This document shows, in pieces, positions 41,830 through 55,284 of a stretch of DNA of 64,000 bases. The stretch is from Acholoe squamosa (lineage: Eukaryota; Annelida; Polychaeta; Phyllodocida; Polynoidae): positions 68,334,659 through 68,398,658 of the forward strand of contig OX439038.1 in assembly GCA_949317995.1 (NCBI GenBank), written 5' to 3'. Position 1 is the first letter of the stretch, and each line of letters begins with the position of its first letter. The notes below the pieces were generated by a model, which saw only the letters and a program-made list of their open reading frames with translations, did not search any database and was not told where the DNA came from. A program made the translations under genes and the position numbers.

Positions 41830-42140
41830 TGTTGCATTCAGCCAATCTAGAAAGGATCATAAAAAAGGAAAAATTAAAGAGAAGTCTACCCTTGGACTAG
41901 GGTATTGAATCATAGTCATGGAAGTAGTGATTGATCGTGGTAAAGCATGCTTAATCTGTCTATTTCGTGGTATGGTACAATAGTGGTCTACACTTAAATG
42001 CTGTGGGGGAATTAAAACACTAACACTGCTGATGAAGGTCATGGAATACCATATGATGATGATTATACCCTCTTACTGGTAAATCACCCTTTGATTCATA
42101 GAAATGTCTGCCGTTATTTAACTTAATACATGGATCACAA
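41830..42140. other. Unannotated spacer
   Basis: Nothing recognised. Confidence 0.4.
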
Positions 42141-42146
42141 TATTCT

Positions 42147-42335
42147 TCTTATAACTTTGGCAACTACATAGGCATAGGTGATTTACCAGGAAGGTTATTT
42201 ATTTGTAGATAAGTGTATATAAGATACACAAATCATAATATCTTTTCATAACCTTGGCAACTAGATAGGCATAGGTGATTTACCGGGAAGGGTATTTACA
42301 TGTATATGTAGATAAGTGTATATAAGGTACACCAT
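42147..42335. repeat. Two-unit tandem repeat, ~94 bp
   Basis: GGCATAGGTGATTTACC and GTAGATAAGTGTATATAAG each recur about 94 bases apart. Confidence 0.8.
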
Positions 42336-42339
42336 CCTT

Positions 42340-43300
42340 AAGATTCATGAAAATATACTTGACAATAGTGATGCCCATCAATTTTCAGTAGCTTAGACGA
42401 CTCAAAGTGATGTCTCTCTCTTGGGGCCCATGAAGCTCTTTTGGATATAAAACAGTGGCCTGGGTCTCATCCTAGGATGGAGATGTGGCTGACAGATGTA
42501 AGACCTTGGATTTCCTCAAAGTGTGCCTCTCTGGCAGAAAAGGCTCTTCCATGAGGAAGTTATAAAGTAGATTCAATGCCACTCATCCTTCATGTAACAA
42601 ATAATTGAGTGCATTGGGCAGGGTTCTAGCCATCAAGGTAGCATTGATTGTTTGTCTTTACTTTTTTACCTTTTTTTCTGTTAACTTATACTTTACCAGT
42701 GTTTCTAATGACTCCTGCCCATCCCTCTGTGTACAGCATAATTATATATGTGACATGGGTTTACCTCTGCCCCCTAATTCACCTTCTGCCTGCTGGTTCT
42801 GGGTACTCGTATGACAATCCAATCACATGTCCCTGACCCCCCTCTCCCATTTACAGGTCTTCCTGTATGCACTCCCATGTGGTTCCTTTGTTTTCACTCC
42901 AAACCTTTCTCGTCCACTCGTCTACAATGGTTCAGGTACTCACACTCTGCTCATGATAAGCAATCGGTTTGTGTAGCCAATAAAAGTGGAGAGTAGTATC
43001 TGACAACATAAATTGTGATGAAACAGAGAAAATCCTAACTTTAAGGGAAATACCCGCAAATGCTCTAAATATAATGTTTAAGGAGAAATATCTAAAAGAG
43101 TAAGGAATTAAGCGAAAACAAGTTTAGGGTAGCTTTTTCTGAAGAATCTGATTATGCCATAGCCAAGACTCTATTTTCCTTCTAAAACGACCATATCAAT
43201 TTTAGACTCCAAAAAGAAAATTTTTCCCTACATCTAGCACATTTGTTGACATTCGGTTGCCATGAAAGCCATAATTTTGTTCTTTTTAAATAAAAAGTTA
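42340..43300. other. Unannotated spacer
   Basis: Short unspliced frames only. No domain is recognised. Confidence 0.45.
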
Positions 43301-43317
43301 CTCCATCTTATAGAGAC

Positions 43318-43480
43318 CTGTAAGGCAAGGATTGAGGGATGTAGCATGCAGGGAAGGCAGATAAGGCAAGGATGGAGAGAAGGGGTCTTTCAGGTAGGGA
43401 AGGTAGATAAGACAATAAGGGAGGGAAGCTAGGGGTGTTGCAGGCAGGGAAGGCAGCTCGGGGAGGAAAGAATAAGAGAG
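43318..43480. repeat. Purine-rich imperfect repeat, ~58-bp units
   Basis: Roughly three copies of a GCAGGGAAGGCAGATAAGGC-like unit, strongly purine-biased on the plus strand. Confidence 0.6.
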
Positions 43481-44102
43481 AATAGAGGGCTGATACAAGG
43501 TGGCTGGTCAGTATGCAAGGTAAGAGATAGGTTATGAAATGCAACAGGCAGGATATAGACTTACTGCAGAGGGCAGATGGTAAGCAAAATGATCCATGCG
43601 GCTGGACCTGAAGAGTATGTGTTAGCTTAGGCATGCGCAGCTAAGGGTTATGCAGAACCAGCCCAAAATGGTATATTTATGTAAGGGGTTTACAAAGTTG
43701 GCTCCCTCCAATTATATATGAGTATAAGCTAGTATCCAGAATGGTATTTATGCTTGCTTCTCATGCCATTTTTAAGGGTTAAACATATGATAAGACATAA
43801 TCATCAGGAAACCATAATCATCAGGAAACCAAAATAGGCATTAAGGAAAGGGGGAAGGTGCAAAAGATTTGTTCTCGTTTTGAATGATTAACTACTGCAG
43901 AATGTCTTAATGCTTATTGAGTAGGAGTTCCTGTTGACATTTCGATATTTACTGTTCTTTTCTCGTTTTGTTTGAACACATTAACACTGATTAAATGAAC
44001 AAGCCCAATTGCAATTTTTATAAGACGCCTATGAGGAATAAGGTATAACAAGTATCAACATCTTTAGTTCTGCATACCCCATCTGAGATCAGGCATACAT
44101 AG

Positions 44103-44242
44103 ATAGAACTAAATGACCGTGGTGTACGAGGTGGTCGATCCACCACGAGGGAGTTGTCTCCCCCGAGGGCGTTAGCCCTCGGGGGAGACAACTCCCGAGG
44201 GGTGGATCAGCCACCGAGGGCACCAGGGAAGTTTAGTTCTAT
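44103..44242. mobile_element. Short foldback element with GC-rich hairpin core
   Basis: Outer ends ATAGAACTAAA and TTTAGTTCTAT. The core arms 44149-44170 and 44175-44196 are perfect 22-base complements around a GTTA loop. The core is far more GC-rich than its surroundings. Confidence 0.8.
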
Positions 44243-44249
44243 ATTTATT

Positions 44250-45063
44250 TTATGTTTTTAGAGTGTCTAATTAACTGAAAATTAGCAAAATCCGTTACCG
44301 TAGTCCCCCGTACGAGCGGCGGTCCGCCATTTTGAATGTTTACATGCACCCAGAACGAGGCTGCAGTGGTGGATCTGCCGCTGTGGTGGATCGACACACG
44401 TTACGCCACTGGGGGTGTGGCGATCGACGGCGCAATGCTATCTCTACGGGAAGAAGTTATTCACATAAAATAAACATTTATTCCGCCATCAATAATGACC
44501 ATCCATCTAGCTAATTAGGTTGGTGTTGACTGATCTGTGAATATTTTCAATAAATAACTCATTCTGGGGAAAAAAGGTTAAATGCCTGATGCACTATGAA
44601 TATGAATATTGTTGATACTTGCAGACTAATTCAGCCCTTTATTAGAGAAGTAGGATAAAAACAGGGACATTGGGTTTATTACATTAAACTGATCAGCAGA
44701 GGTTGAGCAACACCTGAGCAATTTACTTCAGTATCCCAAGCATCATCAAACTAAAAAACATATTAGTGGAATCTTCATGTGTCTACACTCTCGCCATGGT
44801 ATCGATTCATCTCTATGAAAGAAATCCAAACAGTGAGAAAGCCCTTTAAATGTATACCCTTTCAACCTAATCATTAGTTGATCCAATTGGTGTGCATGAA
44901 ATGGTTGTGCTAAGTATGACAAGATGGCCAATCCGACCAGTATTTCTCATATAAAAATACAGATCACATACTATGACACGAGGTATAGAAAGAAAATAAT
45001 AAATCCCTAGGGCCTACTATTAACTAAACTACTAAAGAAAAAAACACACAGGTGTTACCCTCA
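44250..45063. other. Unannotated spacer with a small CpG-rich patch
   Basis: 44300-44450 is CpG-rich and contains GTCCGCCATTTTG (YY1-like). No gene structure was found. Confidence 0.4.
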
Positions 45064-45427
45064 CTGGAGGGTGTTGCTCCTATTGTAAAAAGAGCTGTGA
45101 GGATGTGCCCTCTTTTCTAAACAAGTCGTGCACTGCTTCACCAAAGTACTTGCACTTACCACATCAGTGTGAAAAGTCACCTGCCTTGTTTAAAACAGAG
45201 AGAGCTGCACTATCAGGTATCTACTCATGTCACACACTCTATAGTATATTATACTGACTGACTTCTCCCAACCAGGTACCTACTCAAATCCCTTTTTTAG
45301 CACCATACTTGAATGACCACTTGTGAGCAACAAAAGGGACAAGTTACAGCTACATGAAAAGAAAGGACTGGAAACAAAGGCCTTTTTAGCCAGCTCTTCC
45401 TTTTACTATAGGAGCAACACCCTCCAG
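45064..45427 (-). mobile_element. GGAGGGTGTTGCTCC MITE, copy 7
   Basis: Full-length copy in the same orientation as copies 3, 4 and 6. Confidence 0.88.
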
Positions 45428-45745
45428 AGGTGGCCACATGACTGAGAGCGAGTGACTTAGGTAGGTAGTATGGGTAAGCAGATTGACCCTCTTCTGTGAG
45501 GTGAGGGTGGCCTAGGCCTTAACCCCTGTAGAACTGGTACCGGTCACCTTTATTTTTTAAGGTCTCAAGGGTTTATTGTCAAGTCACAAATTATACATAA
45601 GTGATAAAATCTGACAATAGTTGATTTCCTTTCTTTCAATGAATTTTTCAGTTGTTAACACATAGATAATGAGAATAATGAAACATGTAAAATGGTGAGG
45701 ATGATAAAAACACAAGGTATAAAAGTAACAAAGATAAAAAATATG

Positions 45746-46040
45746 TACCGCAATCTCCCGCGTATAAGGCGCATCCCGCGTATAAGGCGCACCCAGAGTT
45801 TCAGAATATGGTCAAAAAAATAAAAAAATCATAACTTTTGTTCTAATGAATGGATTTTTAAAATTCAAAAAGCTATGTGCTCTTTGGACCCCCGTGACCC
45901 TCCTGGACCCCAAATGCAGCAAATGAGCTTATATGGGAGTGTAACATATCAAAAGAAATGTCTTGGTGTCCCCCTTGTGGATCCAATGAGAACTAAAATC
46001 CTCCGTATAAGACGCGCCTTATACGCGGGAGATTACGGTA
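45746..46040. mobile_element. MITE with CTCCCGCGTATAAGGCGC ends
   Basis: TACCGCAATCTCCCGCGTAT at the left mirrors ATACGCGGGAGATTACGGTA at the right. The motif CGCGTATAAGGCGC is doubled at the left end. About 295 bp, no ORF, TA at both edges. Confidence 0.82.
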
Positions 46041-46875
46041 TAAAGAGAGGTATACCATATATACAGAGAGAAACTGATCCAGATGAGAGAAAATTACTAT
46101 GATGGCAGATTTTCATCCACCTAGTATTTATTCAAGTTTAATATTTCCGTATTAGGGCTTTCTGAGGTTATAAGGGGAACTTACGGTTTAATAATATGAA
46201 GAAAAAACAGCAGCTGCTTCTGACATAGCAAGACAATGATGAGAGGTCTCATTGAAGGTATGAGAAAGGGGTACAACGTCATATGATGTAACCATTGATG
46301 AAACAATGACAACTCTCTTATCAAGCATTGGCGGAATTAACAGACAGGAACGACAATACTCCAAACTCCCTCCTATGCTATAGAACACATACTTCAACCA
46401 TACTCATTTAATATTCACTCATAGCCACACACTTTCTTAAATCAATAAGTTGAATCATTCCAGTAGCAAGTCCTACAATAACCATAAGAAGTGGGTGGTA
46501 GGTTTGGTCATTACAACCAATTCCCCCCTACTTCTTGAAAATCTAGCAGACAGCAAAAACAGGTGAGGTCATTACAACCCATCCCCCTTTTGCTGAATGA
46601 AGCCCGGGCTTAGAGAAACAATGCTCAGGAGACAGGTGAGGTCATTACAACCCATCCCCTCCCAATCACCGTTTCCACACAGGCCAGACCAATATCAATA
46701 ACCGGATGTGTAGAAGAGTCCAATGCATTAATGTAGCAGTTGCTGATGATACAGCTGGTTTCAATAAGTTAACAATTTTCACAAATGAAGCGTATTTTGT
46801 CCTCAGACCGCAATCCTTCCCGCCTTAGAGTCTCATCAATCATATCAGGGCGTTTGGATAGTTTAAACATGTACG
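46041..46875. other. Spacer with a thrice-repeated motif
   Basis: GGTCATTACAACCCATCCCC-type motif near 46505, 46567 and 46640. Otherwise nothing is recognised. Confidence 0.5.
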
Positions 46876-47703
46876 TCAAGAGCAGTTGCTGCCTCTTCCT
46901 ATGTAGTTTGCACACACCTCCTCTGGTATACATGTCAGATTCACTATAATTTTTACCACAGAAACAAATTTTAATCCTCTCAATTGAAGTCTTTCCAATT
47001 TTTTAATACATGTTTCATTCGCCCCGTCGTGCACAAAACTTGCATAATCAAACAGACTTAGAATGGTTGACTTATATACCTGTATTGCTGCATTTTCTGT
47101 TAGAAGATGACACAATTTACTCAGTGTAAAAAGGTGGTTACTCACTTTAGAGATCAGCTCATTCATGGCTGGAACAAAGCTCAAGGCGGAATCAATTTTC
47201 AAACCTGAATAGGTATAACATTTCACCATCTCTAAATTTTTCCCATAAAGCGAGAAATTATAATTTGCCTTCTGTTTTAACTTCTGTGTACCACCATACC
47301 AACACACTTTGGTCTTATCAGTATTCACAGTTAACCTTTTAGCAATATACCATCCACCAATATTATCAATCGCTCGCTGCACTCTTGAGGCAATCAGGTC
47401 ATTTTTATTGTTGGAGGTGTATACTACGAGATTGTCAGCATACAGCAGGAATTTACAATTCTGCATCACATCAGTCACATTATTTATGTAAGCAATAAAC
47501 AATAACAGTCCCAACACTGACCCTATATATTGTGTTCTACAATTTAAGTAGCTCATGAGCCAATTCAAAACACTGTCGTGAAGACCCAATCTCCCAAGAA
47601 TTTCTACCAAAAGATTGTGATTTACACTATCAAAGGCCTTCTTAAGGTCTAGAAAGCAGGCAGAAGTAAGATATATAACCAGAATGCTTATATAGTCAAA
47701 CAA
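46876..47703 (-). mobile_element. LINE reverse transcriptase fragment (275 codons open)
   Basis: RT blocks in order: CFLDLKKAFDSVNHNLL, then GSVLGLLLFIAYIN, then LLYADNLVVY (catalytic YADD altered to YADN), LTVNTDKTKVCWYG, then a thumb-like ISKVSNHLFTLSKL region. The step from the fingers block to GSVLG is shorter than normal (TQYIGSVLG), so an internal deletion is likely. CR1/L2/jockey-like and related in style to the LINE at the left edge. 5' truncated. Confidence 0.85.
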
Positions 47704-49369
47704 CAGATAACGTACTATGACACAAGGGCCTACTATTAACTAAGGCCAAAAAAAAAATATTGTGTGTTTCCAGTAACATGACTTGAAAGGTGAGGGTCGG
47801 TATGTCAGATTTTTTTTTTTTTCAATATATGTATAGTAAATATCAGGGCACATATCAATGCATAAACCAAATTTTTTAATTTCATTGCAAAATAATGATG
47901 GAAAAAGTTGACAACTGTGAAAGAGGGGAAGTATATGCAAGGAAGAAAATATGAAGCTCCTTAAAAAAGATGAAAACTTTCTAAATATTAAGGAAAGGTT
48001 AAGTACAAAAATTAAAAAAATTAAAAAAGTCCACAAAAAAACTTTTTTTGCTCCTGTTTTGCTATAATATCCACTTTTATGAACTCTTAAACATAGGGCC
48101 AAGATTTAGCTCGGAACAGTGCAAGTGGAAGGTATTCCCAAAGATAACAACTCAGGCGGTATACGCCCCCTATTATAACCCGTGAGGTGGTACTTCACGG
48201 TCACTATAAAGCCAGAGCTGTAGAGAAAGCTGGGTGATGTCCATCTAAGGGTGAAATGACCATTCTGTTTCCACCATTGTGTTCCCCTGGCAGCATAATT
48301 ATAATACACTGTCTGCCTTTACATGAGGCAATAGATAACCAGAAAATGTTGAAACCATTAATAAATCTTACACCCGTACAAAACATGGAAATGTGTTAAC
48401 AATATAGGTTTGTCAACTTGATTTCAATGATTTTTCAATGATGTCATTTCAATTTTATTAACCATCACTGGCTTCAAACTCTGATCAGTGGTATACATAT
48501 AAACATTGACGGGCTTCCCTAGCCCCCTTAAAAGGGTCTAAATCTTCTCTTTTTTATCCCCTCGGATGTGGGTGGTGCACATATGCACGGGCACTATCAC
48601 ATTCCTCTGTGAAATTGTGTAATGTCGTTCTTGCCATAAATATGACCTTAGCTGTCAAAATGGCATTAATCACTGATTACTCTCTCAATGTGTCAACATT
48701 GAATCAGACTCAACTAACTTTTAACATTGAGAGAATGTCATATCAACAATTTATACACAGATAGAACACAATGTTAAATAGCACTTATGTGCAGATGTTT
48801 AATTATAGATTTATATTCAATTATATTTTGTCATCTTTCAAACTCGAGCACACTTCAACCATGTACCAACCATTGATAGCCAAATTCCATCTACATTGTA
48901 TCAACATTGATTGAATTTAAGTGTATCCACTTGCTATTGCCACCTTTTATTTGTGAGCCTTAATGAACAAAATTTTGTGTAACCGGACATATTGTCAGAG
49001 ATATTAGCTTTATTCACTGAGAAACATCTTTTGTTGAAGAGTGATAATATCAAACTGTATCTTTTCACAGCATGTAAAGTGGGTATTCCACTGCCATCAG
49101 TCGGCCGAGTTTTCACTAATCCAACCAATTTTTTTCTATAATTATTTTTACATAATCACGTCTGGTGAATTTTGCCATAGGGGGGTTTCAGATTGCCATG
49201 GAATACCATGTCATTTGAACTTTAACACTTTTGACACAATCTGCGAAAGTGCAGAGTGCAAGAAGGCCTTTCTTCCCACTACATGTCACGCTTTACCTTT
49301 TCATTTCAATACTCTAAGGAAATGGGCAAAATTATCACACTTTTTATAGTAACTAAGCTACTTTGAAGA
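47704..49369. other. Unannotated AT-rich stretch
   Basis: No ORF with a recognisable domain. Weak inverted matches near 48690-48735 only. Confidence 0.5.
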
Positions 49370-51135
49370 GCTCTCCTGACCTTAATAATTGGAATATCGA
49401 CAAAATAACAAAAAGTCTTCAAGATAAGTCCCCAATTACAAGAATCGAAAACTATGTTGAATTTTCATCCCATAATGCTGTTCTAAGAAAAGGAAGCTAG
49501 AAATTTTTTCTTCCATTACATTTAGAGCAAAAAGGACCCAAATTTCTCACAACAAAGTATAATGAGAAAAAAAGAAGATATACAACCAAGCCCGTAACAA
49601 AGTAAAATCAATCACCCGCAAAGCCGAGAAACACCTCGAGCAGGAAGTTTGCGCAGAGGCAAAGAGGAACCCTAAAAGGATATGGGGATATATACACTCA
49701 AAAAATAGAATACAAAAACGAATCCCAGACCTATATATCGATCCCACAAACCCAAGCCTCTCTACAAATGATGTTCAAATGGCCAAAAGCATGGTCAGTA
49801 GGCAGGATCACAGCTATACACAAAAAAGGAGATCAGTGCCAACCTGCCAACTACAGGCCAGTAAGTCTCACAAGCATAGTATGCAAGTCAATGGAAACAA
49901 TAATCAGAGACAACATACTTGAGCACTTAAGTACACAGAACCTTCTGTCCAAACAGCAACAGGATTTGTTGAGGGCATATCAATGATACTGGAACTCTTA
50001 CAGGTGTTAGAGGATTGGCTGGAAATAATAGAACATGGTGTAGTACTCACCACAGCCTACATGGACTTCCAAAAGGCATTTGACAAAGTTCCTCACAAAC
50101 ACCTCCTAATGAAATGTGAAAGTTACAGGATAGCAGGGAATGTTCTAAATTGGATAGAGGGGTTTTAAGTGGAAGAACTCAACAGATAATGCTCAATGGG
50201 TAGTTATCCAAAATATATGAGGTCCAAAGTGGAATACAGCAGGGCTCAGTCCTGGGCCCAATACTATTTGTCATATATATATCAATGACCTACCAGAAGG
50301 ACTGAGTGCAAAGTCGATGTTGTTTGCAGATGACACAAAAATCTACAAAGAAAATAAAGCAGACTGTACCAACTTCCAGGATGACATCAAGAAACTCCAT
50401 GACTGGTCAAAAGAATGGCAGCTTTTTTTTCCACCCAGATAAGTGTAAAGTTATGCACATTGGAAGGATCAAACATGAAGCAAAATACTGCATGCCCAGT
50501 AGTGCAACTGATATGCAGAAAGTCCAAAGTGAAAAGGATCTTGGAATAACATTTGACAATAAACTCAATTCTAAGAGTGAGATACAACTCAGAGCAAAAA
50601 AAAAGGCCACCAGATGACAGGGATCATAAGAAGAACTTTCGCCCATTTAGACTACTCCACCTTCAAAAAGCTATTTATTGCTCTTGCTCGACCTCATCTG
50701 GAGTATGGAGCACCAGTCTGGCAGCCATATAGGAAAGGGGATAAGGAAACCCTGGAAAAGGCAGTTGCCAGGTCTAAAACAGAAGACATACCAGCAATGC
50801 CTGTGCGAGCTAGATCTGCCTACATTAGCCTTCCGCCGCCTTATGATTGAGGTCTAGAAATTATTCAACAAATATAACTGCAACAAGGAAGACATTCTTG
50901 CTCTAGACCAAAACAGGGGGAACCAGCAAAACTTTTTCATGAAAGGAGGGCACCTGGATAAAGTGAAAAATAGCTTCTCCCGGCATGTGGTTCAAGCATG
51001 GAAAAGCTTATCCAACACTATAGTACTGTCAGATAATCTGAACACATTCAAAAACAAACTAGACAGACTTTGGGTAGATCACCCTTTAAAATATAACTGG
51101 GAGTGGGAAGCACCTCCAGGTCAAGCTACATAAAC
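49370..51135 (+). mobile_element. CR1-like LINE ORF2 fragment, several frame breaks
   Basis: RT reads across several frames: FKWPKAWSVGRITAIHKKGD and NYRPVSLTS (49775-49880), YMDFQKAFDKVPHKHLL (about 50060-50110), QQGSVLGPILFVIYI (50240-50285), LFADDTKIYKEN (50320-50355), WQLFFHPDKCKVMHIG (50415-50465), EKDLGITFDNKL (50530-50570) and ALARPHLEYGAPVW (50680-50720). The ADDTKI and KCKVMHIG wording is typical of CR1-group RT. Frame changes and stops make it inactive. Confidence 0.88.
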
Positions 51136-52116
51136 TTTGATTCATGAGCTGGAAAAAGTGGCTTTCTAAGCTAGCTTTCAGAAAGACCTATAAGTACCTA
51201 TAAGTATTTTCATTCAATGCGTAGCAACACATTATAATATTGAACTTATTTGATTGAGACATTGACTACAGTCATTTTGATCTATTACATCAGATGTAAT
51301 TTCATCATACCTGTGGCAAGTAATGCACTAAAATGTATTCAGCTGAATTACTCTGAAACCCTACCTTAATACTCTTTTATCCCCTGTTCCCATTTTCTCT
51401 ACTTTGGGATCAAACCTTCCGTGTCCCGAACTCATCCGAATATAGGTACCGATTGGATGTGACATGCACCTTGCTCTCTGCACCTGTAATGCTTCCTTTG
51501 TTTTCACTGCAGACTGTTTTCACCAACCATTCCACTGACACACGTAGATCTACTCAGCTACTCAGTCCATGAATTGCTATTGATAGGGCATGTGGGTAGC
51601 CAGTAAATATGTCTAGTGCAAAGAGGACAGGGAGGGCTGGAAGGCATTTTCCAACAGGGTATGACTGAAGAGAACGATTCAAAACCAAGGCCTGAAAATT
51701 AGAGAGGGTGATCATATATAATGCCCTACAACCGCGCTGTATCATCAGCACTCAATGTAACAATGGGTTTGGTAAGTTAGTCATAGCAGTGCAATTAAGT
51801 ATTAGTGACCACCAGATGCAGAGCTGTAATGGCATTAGAGTGAGGGATCCCACTATGATGATTTGAAGAGGTCTAGTCGTACCATCTTGAGAAATGCCTT
51901 CCTGGGAAGACATGGAGGGCAGCAGGAAAAAGAATCAAACAAGGATATACATGTATACGTCTGTTCATTGCTTTCTAGTTTCCGTATGCAAGACAATACC
52001 TTTATTTCCAGACTAATTGCACTTCCTATTTACTTTGATTAAAGTGCATGGCTTTGTTCTTCTTTTTTTATTGGCTGATATCAAGGTGTGGTTAATGTCG
52101 TGTGGCCTGCTGTTTT
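51136..52116. other. Unannotated spacer before the gap
   Basis: Nothing recognised. Confidence 0.5.
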
Positions 52117-52316
52117 NNNNNNNNNNNNNNNNNNNNNNNNNNNNNNNNNNNNNNNNNNNNNNNNNNNNNNNNNNNNNNNNNNNNNNNNNNNNNNNNNNNN
52201 NNNNNNNNNNNNNNNNNNNNNNNNNNNNNNNNNNNNNNNNNNNNNNNNNNNNNNNNNNNNNNNNNNNNNNNNNNNNNNNNNNNNNNNNNNNNNNNNNNNN
52301 NNNNNNNNNNNNNNNN
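52117..52316. other. Assembly gap (200 N)
   Basis: Exactly 200 N. The round length suggests a placeholder rather than a measured size. Confidence 0.98.
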
Positions 52317-54029
52317 ATGTGAATACTAGACCAATGTGCTTTAAATAGACATAAATCTTCATTGACAAATTTCCGCGAAAGAAAATATGATGTAGCCTCT
52401 GAAGTAGGAGTGATTCTGTATTGACTTTATTGGTAATAACCCTACTTTTATTTGCTCTTTTGCAGGTGAGTTTAGCTGACCACTGAACCCACATAGTAAA
52501 GGTGGGGCACTGTTACTGAAATAGTAAGCCTAGGTATGTACAGAGTTACAGTTGAGGGTTTGTATAAATCATACTGACAATAAGAAGACAGCACTGCATG
52601 AAACTACTGATTTAAGCACCTTTAAGAATGACATTTTGGTAACATTGTATGATATCTAATTAGGTTTTTAGGCCTTTAATCAACATTTTCAGCAATGCTT
52701 AAATGTCAAAGTTTCAAAATTTAAGCACGTTTTAGCATGCTTAAAGTGACTAAAAAACAAAAATTTACAGTATACTTGTTTAAATAACATAGAAGGTCAA
52801 TCATTAAAGTTGCTTAAATGCCATGTCATGTCATGTAAGATGATTAACGTTGCTTAAATGTCATGATAAGATGATGATTAAAGTTGCTTAAATGTCATAC
52901 CAAGGCCGAGATACTGGCTTTAGAGAATGGCATTTAAGCAACCTTTGTGACATTTATAATGCAATTTACGTGGTATTCATGTGCTTTTACTGTACCAATT
53001 CAATGTAACCAATCAGCCTACATTGTAAGGAGAGTATATTATCAATCGTGAGGAGGGAGAGTTTATTTCATCAATCACTTTTCATCGGGGGGGGGGGCTG
53101 AAGGGTGCCATTATATTCCTAAGGGACCTGGGACACCTTCCACAGGTTCCTGGAGGCCAGGGCCTGCCCCTGGAGGCTGGGCCCATCCCCTTGAGAGAAG
53201 CTGTAAATAAAAAACAAATAGTTACATATTTTTCAAACTTTAAACAATAATTAAACTCGTTCATTGGAAGATTACATCCAGTTTACCAGGTTGGTTTCAT
53301 ATTACATTTAAAGTATAAAGAATCAATAAACATGACTCCAATATACACATATACACAGCATTATGATATGTCTAAGGTAAATGGAAGCTAATTACAAACG
53401 GAAATTTGATATAATATAACTCAGCAGCTACAGAATCAGTATTTAGACGTTTCCTTTACAGTTTTCGTATTATTGCTTTTACAAAAGTAATATTAGCGTC
53501 CCCTACAATCAAATTATCATACACTCTATTGTCTAATTATAATGTATAGATATCTGAATATACCTAGGTTATAGAAGAGATGAGTGCACACATGCTTACC
53601 CTGTGGAGGCTTGTGCAGTACTGTATAGTACTGGGTTATTAGCCTGGGTTATTTGTAGGTATGGAAAACCGTTATCCTGCACCCAGACCTTCTGGCTTCA
53701 GAGGACCAGGTGTCAGAGCCAGTAGACAATAGTAGGTGCGGACAGGTCACTGTCTGTGGTGTTAGTATGCCTACCAGCATGTGAGGTGTCATACTAGTAA
53801 TTGTGCATGATCAAGTTGTCATATGAGAAATATCATATGACTAGTGGTATATAGTGAGTAAGAATACCAAGCTCTTATTAGTGCTATTCCAGTTATAACT
53901 GGTTTATTCAGCTTTAGGCAGACATGTAGGAATATCAATCACACATATGTTAATATGCAGGTAATTTCCACACACAGTAAATATACAATTGTTTATAAAG
54001 TATAATGTTCTGTTCCACTCCACCTGTGA

Positions 54030-54154
<125 letters not shown>

Positions 54155-54489
54155 ACTGTCCAGTATGGTCCTAGGTGGGTTCCCACACCTAGCTCCTGAC
54201 CTGCTGCTTGGAGGGATAATATATAAATATGTAACTTTACCCTCTGGTAGGTGTCTTGTAGGAGATAGCCTCTGGCCACTAGTGGTATAGTCCTATGCCT
54301 GTCTGGCATAGTCTAACCCAGCATAGTGCAGAGCTATAGCAGGTAGCAGGAGAGTTGACTGGAGATGTTACCTCAAGGGTGGTTCTGGTGATTCTGCCTT
54401 CTAGAGGGAGCAGCCAGGGGTATAAGTACCATTCCCTGGCTTGGCCCCTCAGACTGACTGGAGCCAGTGGCATCTGCCTAACTCTGTGA

Positions 54490-54730
54490 TTGTTTGAGGG
54501 GAGTCTTTCATGTGTCACTGGGTGCACAAAGGACCCCCATGGACGCCGCCATGTCCCCCATTGTCTCGGTCGATATGGCATGTTCAGACCCTCATATCTC
54601 GGTCGTTTACGCCGCTACAGCCTTTATCTCGCGCATGCGCAGACTTGAATATGTCAAGTTACCACCGCCCACTTTCCAGGTGCGTAACTTGTGCTGGTTT
54701 GTCTGTAGCGCATTCGGAGGTTGAAACAGT
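54490..54730 (+). promoter_or_regulatory. CpG-rich patch with NRF1 motif and possible first exon
   Basis: CpG-dense relative to surroundings. It holds GCGCATGCGC (54631-54640, NRF1 consensus) and an ATG in GCC-rich context at 54539. That frame stays open for 47 codons to CAG|GTGCGT (54679/54680), a good 5' splice consensus. It lies inside the CACTA-like element. The gene-start reading is speculative. Confidence 0.3.
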
Positions 54731-55284
54731 CTCGGTAGCATAACTTCCTTAATAATGGAAGTTCAGCCTCGATTTTGGGCTCATTTTGACTATCTAATTA
54801 TGGTCATTTCATAAATGCTTTCATATTTCACCTGGGTTGCTCAGGAGCGACGCTAGAGCGACCGGACTGTGTCAGCAGTGCCCAGGCACCCGTGAAGGCC
54901 GTTTACATTCACTTACAAGTTATTATATTGTTCACTGAACCATGAGGTCACTCTCTTAGACTCTTAAAAGCATTATATTGTGCAGTGGACCATGAGGTCG
55001 GACTCTTTGATGTTGTAACCTCTGTATATTTGACATAGCTGGTGTTCAGTGGAGCATGAACGCTCTTCTAGAATGTATGAGCGCTCTTCTAGTCATTCAC
55101 TGTCTTAATTTCTTATATATTCTTTGATAAATGCAGTAATATGTTAAGATCATTGGGATAATAAAATGGTATATGATAGAATATTAGTCACACATGGATG
55201 AACATGAGTTTATGATGTATGCAAAGGTGGGGGGGGGGGGTGTCTGCCTCTGTACTATAGCCATTAGTTCTCTTCATTAATATC

